DNA of 64,000 nt from Bryobacteraceae bacterium. GTDB lineage: Bacteria; Acidobacteriota; Terriglobia; Bryobacterales; Bryobacteraceae. The notes under the pieces were generated by a model. It searched no databases. It saw nothing but the letters and a program-made list of their open reading frames with translations, and was not told the DNA's origin. Positions 56,061 through 64,000 of this stretch are shown one piece after another (positions within the stretch are counted from its first letter, which is position 1; every line of letters starts with the position of its first letter). The translations under genes and the position numbers were made by a program. The stretch is taken from the NCBI GenBank assembly GCA_019752335.1, contig JAIEMJ010000001.1, positions 186,001 through 250,000 on the forward strand, given 5' to 3'.

Positions 56061-58113
56061 CGCCCACGTGCTGCGTGAGGTAATCGAGAATTACCTGCAC
56101 TTCGTCATCCTTCGCGACCGCGCCACGCGCCAACATGTTATCGACCATGGCGCGCCAGCTTTGCCGGTCGCGGGTCACCACGGTTACCGTATCGAGGGTA
56201 TGGCAGGAAGAGCCGCAGGCGCGTTGCAGCACGACTTTGCCGGGCCCCTCCGGTAGAGACCGTTTCGCCACTGCAGTTCCGCCCGCGGCATTCCGCGAAA
56301 GTACCGGCGCGGGTGAGTCGCCCAGGGCGAAAGCCATCAGGCTGTCGCTCGGCGTACCCCCAAAGTAGCCGCCGCCGCCACCGGCCATCAGCGCGACGTA
56401 TTGCTTGCCATTCTTCCCGAGATAGGTAATCGGAATGGTGTGCCCGTTGGCGTCGATGGGTTGCTCCCAAACGAGCTTCCCGGTCTTCGACTCGAAGGCG
56501 CGGAAGCGGCTATCGTTGGTGGCCGCGATAAACACCAGCCCGCCGGCCGTGGCGATGCTGCCCCCCAGGCTGGGCGCGCCCGTGTCCTTCACGCCGAGCG
56601 CTTCCAGAGCGGGTACCGTGCCCAGCGGCACGTGCCAGGCGATGTCGCCCGTCCGCGCATTCACCGCCACCAATTCGCCAAACGGCGGATTCGTGCAAGG
56701 AATACGGGTATCGCGATTCCAGAAGCGGGCGTAGGCGCCGTACGCCGAAGTCCGCACGTAGGTGTCGCCCTTCTTCTCCATATGGCCCCACTGGCCAAGG
56801 TGATTCACGTTGGTGAAGAGGAGTTCCTGCGTAGGATCCACGGACACGCCGCCCCAGCCTCCTCCGCCCAGGGTGCTGGGAAACATGAGGAGATTCTGGT
56901 CCACCGCGAGGGGCGTGTAAAGTTCCGCGATCGTCATCTGGTTCTTGTCGAAGAGCTCGCGGCAGAAGGCGGCGTGTTCCGGCGTCCGGTCATACATCTC
57001 TTCCCTGGTGAAGCGAATGCGCGCCAGCGGCGGCGGCTTCAGGGGAAAGGGCTGCGTGGGCGACGTCTTCTCGCCCGGCACCGTCGACGGCGGCACGGGC
57101 CGCTCTTCCATGCCATAGAGCGGTGCGCCCGTGACGCGATGGAAGGTAAACAGCAGGCCGGTCTTCGTGATCTGCGCGACGGCCGGAACGCGCTGGCCCT
57201 TCTGGGTGGTTTCAAAGAGGATGGGCGCGGCGGCGGGATCGAAGTCCCAGAGGTCGTGGTGGACGAGTTGTTGGTGCCAGAGCCGGCGGCCGGTCTTCAC
57301 GTCCAGCGCGACCAGACAATTGCCGAAGAGGCCGTCGCCGTGACGGTCCGCGCCGTAGAAGTCCGTGGTGGGAGAGCCGAGTGGCACATAGAGAATGCCG
57401 CGCGCGACGTCGATGGTGAGAAAGCCCCAGGCATTGGTCCCGGAGCGATTCTTATAGGCGTTGGGCGGCCAGGTCTCGTAGCCGAACTCGCCGGGGCGCG
57501 GCACGGTGTGAAAGGTCCAAACCAGCTTGCCGCTGCGCGCATCCCAGGCGCGAATGTCGCCGTAGGCGCCGGTACTGGGCGCGCCTTCGCCATTCGCGCT
57601 GCCCGTGATCACCAGGTTCTGATACACGCTCGGCGGCGACTGTAGGGAGATCTTGGCCTCCGGCAATCCATCCAGCACGCCTTGCCGCAGGTCGAGCAGT
57701 CCTTCGTTGGCGAAGCCCGGGGCAGGCTTGCCCGTGATGGCGTCGAGCGCGAGCATGCCGCCCTTCACGCCCGCAAAGACGCGCGGATGGGTGCCACGCT
57801 CACCCGGCCAATAGGCGAGCCCCCGCAGCGCGACCTGCGTGGCCGGATGATGCCAAAGCTGTTTGCCGGTTTCGGGATCAATGGCGAAGATGCCATTGGC
57901 AGCGGCGAGATACATGGTTCCGCCCACCACAATCGGAATGCCCTCTGACCCTGGCTGTCCCGTGTGAAAGGTCCAGACGCGCTGCAACCGGTTCACGTTG
58001 CGCGTGTTGATCTGCGTCAGCGGAGAGAAGCGGCGCGCGCCCGCGTCGTGGCCGAAGGTGGGCCAATCGGATTGCGCGAGCGTTGTGAGGAGCAGCAAGG
58101 TACTAAGCGGCAT
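56044..58113 (-). CDS. Secreted PQQ-dependent dehydrogenase with C-terminal cytochrome c-like motif
   Basis: 689 residues with a short signal (MPLSTLLLLTTLAQS). The eight-bladed PQQ propeller shows tryptophan-docking repeats (VNRLQRVWTF, DPETGKQLWHH, DARSGKLVWTFHT, DVKTGRRLWHQQ, NARTGDIAWHVPL, ESKTGKLVWEQP). It oxidises alcohols or sugars in the periplasm with PQQ. The tail from ~620 resembles a small cytochrome c (RSWRAMVDNMLARGA) but its heme motif is C-G-S-S-C-H, one residue longer than CxxCH. Electron exit via this heme is therefore uncertain. The 3' end overlaps TonB receptor 2 by 17 nt. Confidence 0.87.
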   Translation of the reverse strand: MPLSTLLLLTTLAQSDWPTFGHDAGARRFSPLTQINTRNVNRLQRVWTFHTGQPGSEGIPIVVGGTMYLAAANGIFAIDPETGKQLWHHPATQVALRGLAYWPGERGTHPRVFAGVKGGMLALDAITGKPAPGFANEGLLDLRQGVLDGLPEAKISLQSPPSVYQNLVITGSANGEGAPSTGAYGDIRAWDARSGKLVWTFHTVPRPGEFGYETWPPNAYKNRSGTNAWGFLTIDVARGILYVPLGSPTTDFYGADRHGDGLFGNCLVALDVKTGRRLWHQQLVHHDLWDFDPAAAPILFETTQKGQRVPAVAQITKTGLLFTFHRVTGAPLYGMEERPVPPSTVPGEKTSPTQPFPLKPPPLARIRFTREEMYDRTPEHAAFCRELFDKNQMTIAELYTPLAVDQNLLMFPSTLGGGGWGGVSVDPTQELLFTNVNHLGQWGHMEKKGDTYVRTSAYGAYARFWNRDTRIPCTNPPFGELVAVNARTGDIAWHVPLGTVPALEALGVKDTGAPSLGGSIATAGGLVFIAATNDSRFRAFESKTGKLVWEQPIDANGHTIPITYLGKNGKQYVALMAGGGGGYFGGTPSDSLMAFALGDSPAPVLSRNAAGGTAVAKRSLPEGPGKVVLQRACGSSCHTLDTVTVVTRDRQSWRAMVDNMLARGAVAKDDEVQVILDYLTQHVGATNKP

Positions 58114-58137
58114 GCGCCTTCAATTTATCATTGGAGG

Positions 58138-59115
58138 ATGGTGCGCTCCCTGATTCTTCTGGTGCTTGGTGTGTCCGCCGCTCAACCGCAAGACCTCGAC
58201 GCCTTTGTCACGCAGGCCAGCCAGCGCTTCACCCCCAAGCCGCGCCGATTTTCTTTCGGCCTGATTGGCGATCAGCAGTACAACGCCGAGCAGGAGGCCA
58301 AGTTTCCGCGCGTCATCGACGCGATGAATCGCGAAAAGCTTCGCTTCGTTACCCACGACGGCGACACCAAGAGCGGCGAGAGCGCCTGCAGCGACGCCAC
58401 CTTCGCCAATCGCCTGGCCGTCTTCCAGCGTTCCATCCACCCCTTCATCCTCACGCCTGGCGATAACGACTGGACCGACTGTGGCGCCAAGGCGGCCGAC
58501 CACCGTGACCCCCGGGAGCGCTTAGCCCACATTCGAAAGCTCTTTTATCCTCAGCCTGAGCGCAGCCTGGGCCAGCGCAAACTGGCCCTGCTGCCGCAAA
58601 GTTCCTTGCCCGCCTTTCGCGACTTTGTCGAGAACGCCATGTGGGCGGAGGGCGAAGTGCTCTTTGCCACGCTGCATATTGTTGGAACGAACAACAATCT
58701 CGCCCAGCGCGCCGAGTTCGGGCCGCGCAACCAGGCAAATCTCTTCTGGCTCCGCGCCGCCTTTGCGATCGCCAAGCAGCGCAAGTTCCGCGCGCTGATG
58801 TTGATTATGCAGGCCAACCCCAAGTTCGAAGAGCGCCAACGTCCGGCCGCCGACGGCTTCGGCGAAATGATTCGCTTGCTTGAAAAAGAGACGATCGCTT
58901 TTCCCGGACAGGTGGTGATGGTGCATGGCGATAGCCATTACTTCCGGATCGATAAGCCGCTGGCGCCTACGCCCGCGCGGATCGAGAACTTTACGCGCGT
59001 GGAGACCTTTGGTCCGCCCGACGTGCATTGGGTGCGCGCCACCGTGGATCCACGCAATCCGATGATCTTCGTCTTTGAGCAACGGATCGTGTCGGAAAAT
59101 ATCGTGAAGCGTTAG
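58138..59115 (+). CDS. Secreted calcineurin-like metallophosphoesterase
   Basis: 325 residues. The ATG at 58138 has GGAGG directly before it and gives a signal peptide (MVRSLILLVLGVSAAQPQ); an in-frame reading upstream overlaps the PQQ-dehydrogenase start and is rejected. Phosphoesterase motifs are partly visible: GLIGDQQY, HDGDTKSG, LTPGDNDW (GDN motif), VMVHGDSHYF (GH-like ending). The order matches Metallophos proteins, though the second HxH metal site is atypical (GDSH). Its substrate is unknown. It diverges from the PQQ dehydrogenase gene by 24 nt. Confidence 0.75.
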   Translation: MVRSLILLVLGVSAAQPQDLDAFVTQASQRFTPKPRRFSFGLIGDQQYNAEQEAKFPRVIDAMNREKLRFVTHDGDTKSGESACSDATFANRLAVFQRSIHPFILTPGDNDWTDCGAKAADHRDPRERLAHIRKLFYPQPERSLGQRKLALLPQSSLPAFRDFVENAMWAEGEVLFATLHIVGTNNNLAQRAEFGPRNQANLFWLRAAFAIAKQRKFRALMLIMQANPKFEERQRPAADGFGEMIRLLEKETIAFPGQVVMVHGDSHYFRIDKPLAPTPARIENFTRVETFGPPDVHWVRATVDPRNPMIFVFEQRIVSENIVKR

Positions 59116-59173
59116 AATACCAGGCCGCCAAGAAACCCCCAGAAGACCAGAAGGGACCGGCCAGGAGCCTGTC

Positions 59174-60628
59174 CTACCGGGTGCGGGCGACGGCGCGCTG
59201 CCAACCGTCGTAGAGGCTTTCGCGCTCGCTTTCGGGCATGGTGGGCTCGAAGCGGCGTTCGGCGCGCCAAAAGCGCTCCACTGCGTCGAGCGACGCGAAG
59301 AAGCCTGTCGCCAAGCCGGCCAGGTAAGCCGCGCCGAGCGCCGTGGTTTCGACGTCGGCGGGGCGCACGATGGGCCGGCCCAGGATGTCGGCTTGAAACT
59401 GCATCAGCAGATTATTGGCGGCGGCGCCGCCATCGACGCGCAGTTCGTGCAGGCGCTCGCCGGTATCGTTCTCCATGGCCGAGATCAGGTCGCGCGTTTG
59501 GTAGGCCATGCTTTCGAGCGTCGCGCGGACGACATGGGCGCGCATGGTGCCGCGGGTGAGGCCGGTGAGGATGCCGCGCGCGTTGGAGTCCCAGTGCGGC
59601 GCGCCGAGCCCGACGAAGGCCGGCACGAGGTACACGCCGCCGGCGTCGGGCACGGTGGCCGCTACCGCCTCGCTTTCGGCGGCCGTGGTGATCAAGCCCA
59701 GGCCGTCGCGCAGCCACTGGACGGCGGCGCCGGCGACGAAGACACTGCCTTCAATGGCGTACTGCGGCGTCGCGTTCGTGCTGGCGGCGGCCGTGGCCAA
59801 CAAACGGTTGCGGGAGACGGGCTGCTTCCCGCCGCTGTGCATTAGCGCGAAACATCCGGTGCCATACGTGTTTTTGGAGAGGCCCGGACGGAAGCAGGCT
59901 TGCCCCACCAGGGCGGCTTGCTGATCTCCCGCGATGCCAGCAATCGGAATGGCCGCGCCGAAGTGTTCGGCGAGCGCGGTGCCACACACCGAACTCGACG
60001 GCACTACTTGGGGCAGCATCGCGCGGGTGAGGCCGAAGATCTTGAGCAAGTCATCGTCCCAGTCCCCGGTGGCGAGGTTGTAGAGCATGGTGCGCGAGGC
60101 GTTGGTCGGGTCCGTGACGTGGACCTTGCCGCCCGTGAGTTTCCAGATCAGCCAGGTATCGACGGTGCCGAAGAGATAGTCGCCGGCGGGCGCGTGCTGG
60201 AGGAGCCAGCGGGCCTTGCTGCCGGAGAAGTAGGCGTCGATGACGAGCCCGGTTTTGGCGGTGATGGCCGCCGCGTCGGCGCTTTTGGCGAGTGCCTGGC
60301 AGAAGTCCGCGGTGCGGCGGCATTGCCAGACGATGGCCGGGCCAACCGGCTTGCCGGTGTGGCGGTCCCAGAGGATGGTGGTTTCGCGTTGATTCGTGAT
60401 GCCGATCGCGGCCACGTCCGCGGGCGAGATCCCGGCATGCTCCAGCAAACGCCGGCCGGCGCTCAGTTGCGCTTGCCAGATCTCTTCGGGTTCCTGCTCC
60501 ACCCAGCCGGGATGCGGGAAACGCGACTCAAAGCTGTTGGCTTCCATGGCGACGCGCTCGCCGCGTTCGTTGTAGAGGGCCGCGCGGGCCGAGGTGGTAC
60601 CTTCGTCAAGAGAGAGAATATAGGGCAC
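59174..60628 (-). CDS. glpK: Glycerol kinase
   Basis: 484 residues from a GTG at 60628, giving MPYILSLDEGTTSARA, the conserved FGGY N-terminus. An in-frame TTG at 60652 is an alternative. Motifs: DEGTTS phosphate loop, ITNQRETTILWDR, the FGGY-type TGLTRGTMRAHVVRATLESMAYQTRDL, and the adenosine region RVDGGAAANNLLMQFQAD. It phosphorylates glycerol to glycerol-3-phosphate. A TATAAT at 60635-60640 on this strand lies 6 nt before the start, suggesting a leaderless transcript. No glpF or glpD is adjacent. Confidence 0.93.
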   Translation of the reverse strand: MPYILSLDEGTTSARAALYNERGERVAMEANSFESRFPHPGWVEQEPEEIWQAQLSAGRRLLEHAGISPADVAAIGITNQRETTILWDRHTGKPVGPAIVWQCRRTADFCQALAKSADAAAITAKTGLVIDAYFSGSKARWLLQHAPAGDYLFGTVDTWLIWKLTGGKVHVTDPTNASRTMLYNLATGDWDDDLLKIFGLTRAMLPQVVPSSSVCGTALAEHFGAAIPIAGIAGDQQAALVGQACFRPGLSKNTYGTGCFALMHSGGKQPVSRNRLLATAAASTNATPQYAIEGSVFVAGAAVQWLRDGLGLITTAAESEAVAATVPDAGGVYLVPAFVGLGAPHWDSNARGILTGLTRGTMRAHVVRATLESMAYQTRDLISAMENDTGERLHELRVDGGAAANNLLMQFQADILGRPIVRPADVETTALGAAYLAGLATGFFASLDAVERFWRAERRFEPTMPESERESLYDGWQRAVARTR

Positions 60629-60690
60629 GCGTTCATTATATGGACATCGCAAGCGACGTACACTAAGAAGGAAAAGGAGTTTACCGCCCC

Positions 60691-61626
60691 ATGCGTAAGA
60701 TCGGCATCCTGTACGGGATGGAGAGCACGTTTCCGCCCGCCTTCGTCGACGAGATCAACAGCCGTAAGATCGACGGAGTTGTCGCCGAACACCTGAAGAT
60801 CGGCGGGATTAAGATGGCCGACCCCACCGGTTATCGTGTCATCGTCGACCGGATTTCGCAGGACATCGACTTCTACCGTGCGTTTCTGAAGAACGCCGTG
60901 CTCACCGGCACGCACGTCATCAACAACCCCTTCTGGTGGACGGCGGACGACAAGTTCTTCAACTACGCGATGGCGCACAAGATGGGCGTCGCGATTCCGC
61001 CCACCGTGCTGCTGCCGCACCACTCGCATCCGCCCGGCACCACGGACCGGTCCATGCGCAACCTGATGTTCCCCCTGAACTGGGAGGAGATCTTCGACTA
61101 CATCGGCTTCCCCGCCTTCCTGAAGCCTTACGACGGCGGCGGCTGGAAGCACGTCTACAAGGTGGACACGCCGCAAGAGCTCTTTGACCGTTACAACGAA
61201 ACCGGCGATCTCTGCATGACGCTGCAGCGCGCGGTGGATTTCGACGAGTACTACCGCTGCTACGTCATTGGCCAGAACAACGTCCACATCATGCCTTATG
61301 ACCCGCGCGCGCCGCAGGAGAATCGCTACGTGCTGGATGGGCCGCCGATTGATCCGGTGATGGAAGCCCGCTTGCGCAAGGACTGTCTGTCGATCTGCCA
61401 GGCGCTCGGCTACGATATGAATACCGTGGAGTTTGCCTGCCAGGACGGCATCCCTTACGCGATTGACTTTATGAATCCCGCCCCGGACGCCGACGTCAAC
61501 TCCGTGGGCGAGGAGAATTTCCAATGGATGGTGAAAGCCATGGCCGACCTCACCATTGCCAAGGCGCTTTCTGATGTAAAGCCGGCGGCAGACTTCCGCT
61601 GGTCGAGATTTTTGAACGGTGAGTAA
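60691..61626 (+). CDS. ATP-grasp ligase (RimK/glutathione-synthase-like)
   Basis: 311 residues; AAGGAG at 60674-60679 supports the ATG. The ATP-grasp fold is recognisable: an N-terminal pre-ATP domain (MRKIGILYGME), FLKPYDGGGWKHVY (nucleotide Lys and glycine-rich loop), TLQRAVDFDEYYRCYVIG and the Mg-binding end VEFACQDG...DFMNPAPDADVNS. Family members form amide bonds between a carboxylate and an amine by acyl-phosphate chemistry. The substrate is unknown. It starts an operon with a YbdK-type ligase (3 nt downstream) and an M29 aminopeptidase, which suggests a peptide- or amide-forming pathway. Confidence 0.85.
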   Translation: MRKIGILYGMESTFPPAFVDEINSRKIDGVVAEHLKIGGIKMADPTGYRVIVDRISQDIDFYRAFLKNAVLTGTHVINNPFWWTADDKFFNYAMAHKMGVAIPPTVLLPHHSHPPGTTDRSMRNLMFPLNWEEIFDYIGFPAFLKPYDGGGWKHVYKVDTPQELFDRYNETGDLCMTLQRAVDFDEYYRCYVIGQNNVHIMPYDPRAPQENRYVLDGPPIDPVMEARLRKDCLSICQALGYDMNTVEFACQDGIPYAIDFMNPAPDADVNSVGEENFQWMVKAMADLTIAKALSDVKPAADFRWSRFLNGE

Positions 61627-61629
61627 ATT

Positions 61630-62775
61630 ATGACCCGGCCCAGTTTTAGCCTCGGCATCGAAGAGGAATATCAGAGTATTGACCCGGAGACGCGGGACCT
61701 GCGTTCGCACATCCGGTTCGAGATTCTCGAACAGGGCCGGCGCATCCTGCATGAGCGGGTGAAGGCGGAAATGCACCAGTCCGTGGTGGAAGTCGGCACG
61801 GGGGTCTGCAAGGATATTGCGGCCGCGCGGGCTGACTTGACCGAGCTGCGCAGCGAAATGATCGGGCTGGCGCGCAAGAACGGGCTGCGTCTGGCCGCCG
61901 CGGCCACGCATCCTTTTGCGGATTGGCGTGACCAGGAGATCTATCCCGACGCCCGTTACGCTACGATTGTCGAGGACATGCAGACGGTCGCGCGGTCGAA
62001 CCTGATCTTCGGTTTGCACGTCCATGTGGGCGTGGAAGACCGCGAGACGGCGATCCACCTGATGAACGCGGCGCGTTACTTCTTGCCGCATATCCTCGCG
62101 CTTTCGAGTAACTCGCCGTTTTGGCTCGGCATGGAGACCGGACTCAAGAGCTATCGCTGCAAGGTGTTCGACAAGTTTCCGCGCACGAATATTCCCGACT
62201 ATTTTCCGAGCTACGGCGAGTACGAATCCTTCGTCAACTTACTCATCAAAACGGGTTGCATCGACAACGCGAAGAAGATCTATTGGGACATTCGGCCGCA
62301 CCCGCATTTTCCGACGCTCGAGTTTCGCGTCATGGATCTGCCGATGCGCCTGGATGAGACGCTGGCCATCGCCGCGTTGTGCCAGGCGACGCTGGCTAAG
62401 CTGTGGAAGCTGCATTCCAATAACCAGGGTTTTCGCTTGTATCGCCGCCTGCTGATCATGGAAAACAAGTGGCGCGCGGCGCGCTACGGCCTGGACGGCA
62501 AGTTGATCGACTTCGGTAAGCAGACCGAGGTCCCCATGCGGGACTTGATGCTCGAGTATCTGCATTTCGTCGACGACGTCGTCGACGATCTGGGCTCGCG
62601 GAACGAAATCAACTACGTCTACAAAATGCTGCAGGAGGGCAGCGGGGCCGACCGGCAACTGCGCGTCTTCCGCGAAACCGGCGACTTGAAGAAGGTCGTC
62701 GACTATATTATTTCCGAGACCGAAGCCGGTGTGTACAACGCGCCCGCGTCGGAGGCTGCCACGACAAACCAATGA
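61630..62775 (+). CDS. YbdK-type carboxylate-amine ligase (glutamate-cysteine ligase 2 family)
   Basis: 381 residues, the typical length of YbdK/GCS2 proteins. N-terminal GIEEEYQSIDPETRDL carries the EEE metal/glutamate motif; GLHVHVGVEDRETAI and RPHPHFPTLEFRVMDLP are the other conserved blocks. GCS2-type enzymes make gamma-glutamyl-amine bonds; E. coli YbdK has only weak glutamate-cysteine ligase activity and its true role is unclear. Here it sits between an ATP-grasp ligase and an M29 aminopeptidase, with an ATGA overlap into the latter. Confidence 0.9.
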   Translation: MTRPSFSLGIEEEYQSIDPETRDLRSHIRFEILEQGRRILHERVKAEMHQSVVEVGTGVCKDIAAARADLTELRSEMIGLARKNGLRLAAAATHPFADWRDQEIYPDARYATIVEDMQTVARSNLIFGLHVHVGVEDRETAIHLMNAARYFLPHILALSSNSPFWLGMETGLKSYRCKVFDKFPRTNIPDYFPSYGEYESFVNLLIKTGCIDNAKKIYWDIRPHPHFPTLEFRVMDLPMRLDETLAIAALCQATLAKLWKLHSNNQGFRLYRRLLIMENKWRAARYGLDGKLIDFGKQTEVPMRDLMLEYLHFVDDVVDDLGSRNEINYVYKMLQEGSGADRQLRVFRETGDLKKVVDYIISETEAGVYNAPASEAATTNQ

Positions 62776-63806
62776 ACTTTGCGACTTTCCCTTTTGACCC
62801 TGAGTTGACCCCGGGCGCACGCAACGCGATTCGGACCTGTTTGCGCGTTGATCCAAGCGAGCGCGTGACGATCATTACCGACGTCGCCAGCCAGGAGATC
62901 GCTGCCGCGCTGGTGCGCGAGATTGAGGAGGTGGGCGCGCCCTATGCCGCCTTCCGCCTGGAAGACTATGAACAGCGCCCGTCGCCCAATATGCCGGCGC
63001 CGATCCTGGCCGACATGGAACTCAGCACCGTGAGTATCTTCGCCGCCGTGGCGCAGCAGAACGAATTGCATAGCCGCATGCAGATGACCGATGTCGTGAA
63101 CCGGCGGAAGATGCGGCACGCGCACATGGTGAACATCGAAAAGCGGATCATGATGCAGGGTATGCGCGCGGACTTCCTGAAGGTGGACGAACTTACCGCC
63201 AAGATTCGCGCCATCGGCGCGGGTGCGCGGTACATTCACGCCAAGACTGCCCACGGTACCGACATTACCGCCCGCATGAATCCGGATTACAAGTGGATCA
63301 AGACCAGCGGAATCATTTCGACGCTGAAGTGGGGCAACCTGCCAGGCGGCGAAACCTTTACTACGCCGGGCGAAGTGAACGGTGTTTTTGTGATCGACGG
63401 CGTAGTGGGCGACTACTTATGCGCCAAGTATGGCGACTTGCGGGACAATCCGCTCACCATCGAGATCAAGGGCAACCGCCTGGTGAGTGCCGAGAGTAAG
63501 AATCGCGAACTGCGCGACGAATTCTGGGAGTACACGCATCGCGACGAAAATTCTGACCGCGTGGGCGAATTCGCCATTGGGACGAATCTGGCGCTCGATG
63601 ACGTGATCGGCAATATCCTGCAGGACGAGAAGATTCCCGGCGTACACATTGCCTTTGGGAATCCGTACGGCGTCCATACAGGAGCCGACTGGTATTCGTC
63701 GACGCACATCGATGTCGTCGGCCGCCAATTCGACATCTGGGCCGACGAGCGGCAGATCATGCACGCCGGCAAGTTCTCCGCGGACTTAATGCCCGCCGCG
63801 GCCTAA
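62772..63806 (+). CDS. M29-family aminopeptidase
   Basis: 344 residues. The M29 (thermophilic aminopeptidase, AmpS/PepS-like) pattern is visible: GEFAIGTN with the metal Glu, LQDEKIPGVHIAFGNPYG and the metal-binding HTGADWYSSTHIDVV. These dinuclear exopeptidases cut N-terminal residues. It lacks a signal peptide and so acts in the cytoplasm. In an operon with two amide ligases it could trim or mature the product, or recycle it. The start overlaps the YbdK stop by ATGA; the 3' end overlaps the next gene by 4 nt. Confidence 0.88.
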   Translation: MNFATFPFDPELTPGARNAIRTCLRVDPSERVTIITDVASQEIAAALVREIEEVGAPYAAFRLEDYEQRPSPNMPAPILADMELSTVSIFAAVAQQNELHSRMQMTDVVNRRKMRHAHMVNIEKRIMMQGMRADFLKVDELTAKIRAIGAGARYIHAKTAHGTDITARMNPDYKWIKTSGIISTLKWGNLPGGETFTTPGEVNGVFVIDGVVGDYLCAKYGDLRDNPLTIEIKGNRLVSAESKNRELRDEFWEYTHRDENSDRVGEFAIGTNLALDDVIGNILQDEKIPGVHIAFGNPYGVHTGADWYSSTHIDVVGRQFDIWADERQIMHAGKFSADLMPAAA

Positions 63807-64000
63807 GCCGGTTTCTGCCGCGCCAGCGCGAGGTTCTCCGTAACGTGCTCCATGGTGATCATCTCCGAGATCACCGCGGTTAGGTTCGGATTCTTCAGCG
63901 CCCAGACATAGCTCTTGCGCGGCGCGCTGAGCGGACCCGGCACCGCCGCGTTTAGCCGGGCAATCCGTTCGGGCGGCGTCACCCGTCCGCGGCCTAGGTT
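63803..64000 (-). CDS. Aldo/keto reductase, C-terminal part (cut by window edge)
   Basis: Sixty-five codons plus a TAG stop are read on the minus strand from the window edge. SYVWALKNPNLTAVISEM followed by ITMEHVTENLALA is the C-terminal cofactor-end block of aldo/keto reductases, where NADPH-binding helices and the [ST]-x-V-I-x-G/E-M pattern lie. The catalytic Tyr/Lys/Asp/His residues are outside the window. It converges on the M29 gene with a 4-nt overlap. Substrate unknown. Confidence 0.65.
   Translation of the reverse strand, partial: NLGRGRVTPPERIARLNAAVPGPLSAPRKSYVWALKNPNLTAVISEMITMEHVTENLALARQKPA

Noticed and set aside
59116-59173. Intrinsic terminator between the phosphoesterase gene and glpK
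   Set aside because: Short complementary pieces exist but no stable hairpin followed by a T-run.

Overview
The window looks like chromosomal DNA of an acidobacterium, most plausibly the Solibacter/Bryobacter branch (Solibacterales/Bryobacterales). This is inferred from gene content, not from a database search. The pointers are two very large Oar-type TonB-dependent receptors with N-terminal carboxypeptidase-regulatory domains, an ECF-like sigma factor of the kind common in Acidobacteria, Tat-type secreted oxidoreductases and sulfatases, an FG-GAP protein, LPS genes (LpxL-type acyltransferase, LptF/LptG) that indicate a Gram-negative envelope, and high-GC coding DNA with many GTG/TTG starts.

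Layout. 0-6.5 kb: the 5' part of an RNA ligase, a secreted thioredoxin-fold protein, glucarate dehydratase, a small basic protein, a RAYT/IS200-like transposase with two palindromes in an AT-rich flank, an LpxL-like acyltransferase, a Gfo/Idh/MocA oxidoreductase coupled to an FG-GAP protein, and tRNA-Glu(CTC). 6.5-13.3 kb, minus strand: a tight run reading zwf-opcA-pgl (oxidative pentose-phosphate entry), a secreted MBL-fold hydrolase, a POT peptide transporter and a 2OG-Fe(II) dioxygenase whose 3' end lies antisense inside the tRNA. 13.3-17.5 kb: a small hypothetical, TonB receptor 1 and a DUF1801 protein.

17.6-27.5 kb: a complete [NiFe]-hydrogenase locus. hupS-hupL-hupC-hupD-hypC-hypD-hypE are on the minus strand, hypF lies upstream on the same strand, and hypA-hypB diverge. 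The small subunit carries the extra cysteines of oxygen-tolerant group 1d enzymes. A sequence matching the sigma-54 -24/-12 spacing sits 34 nt before hupS.

27.5-41.9 kb: gamma-glutamyltransferase with a SpoU-type RNA methylase, an M20 amidohydrolase, a polysaccharide-lyase-like protein with an SDR, tRNA-Val(GAC) running into a CYTH protein, a MoxR-DUF58-VWA-VWA-ECF sigma run, an RluE-type pseudouridine synthase and an NAD(P)-binding protein. 41.9-46.7 kb is accessory: a DUF433/DUF5615 pair with a frameshifted toxin, an ABC-permease remnant, a membrane protein, a sulfatase and a PIN/AbrB toxin-antitoxin pair.

46.7-64 kb: two secreted TldD/TldE-like proteins followed by a natural LptF-LptG fusion, TonB receptor 2, a PQQ dehydrogenase with a C-terminal heme-like motif, a secreted phosphoesterase, glycerol kinase, and then an ATP-grasp / YbdK-type ligase / M29 aminopeptidase operon. 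That operon has the shape of a small-molecule amide or peptide-forming system and is the best candidate here for something undescribed. The window ends in the 3' end of an aldo/keto reductase.

The physiology implied is an aerobic heterotroph that scavenges sugars, sugar acids and polymers and can also take energy from H2 in the presence of oxygen. No CRISPR array, rRNA, prophage or plasmid origin was seen. The only gene-free stretches of note are 24024-24166 (hupS promoter region) and 42665-42912 (no recognisable gene); no stretch above 300 nt lacks a gene.
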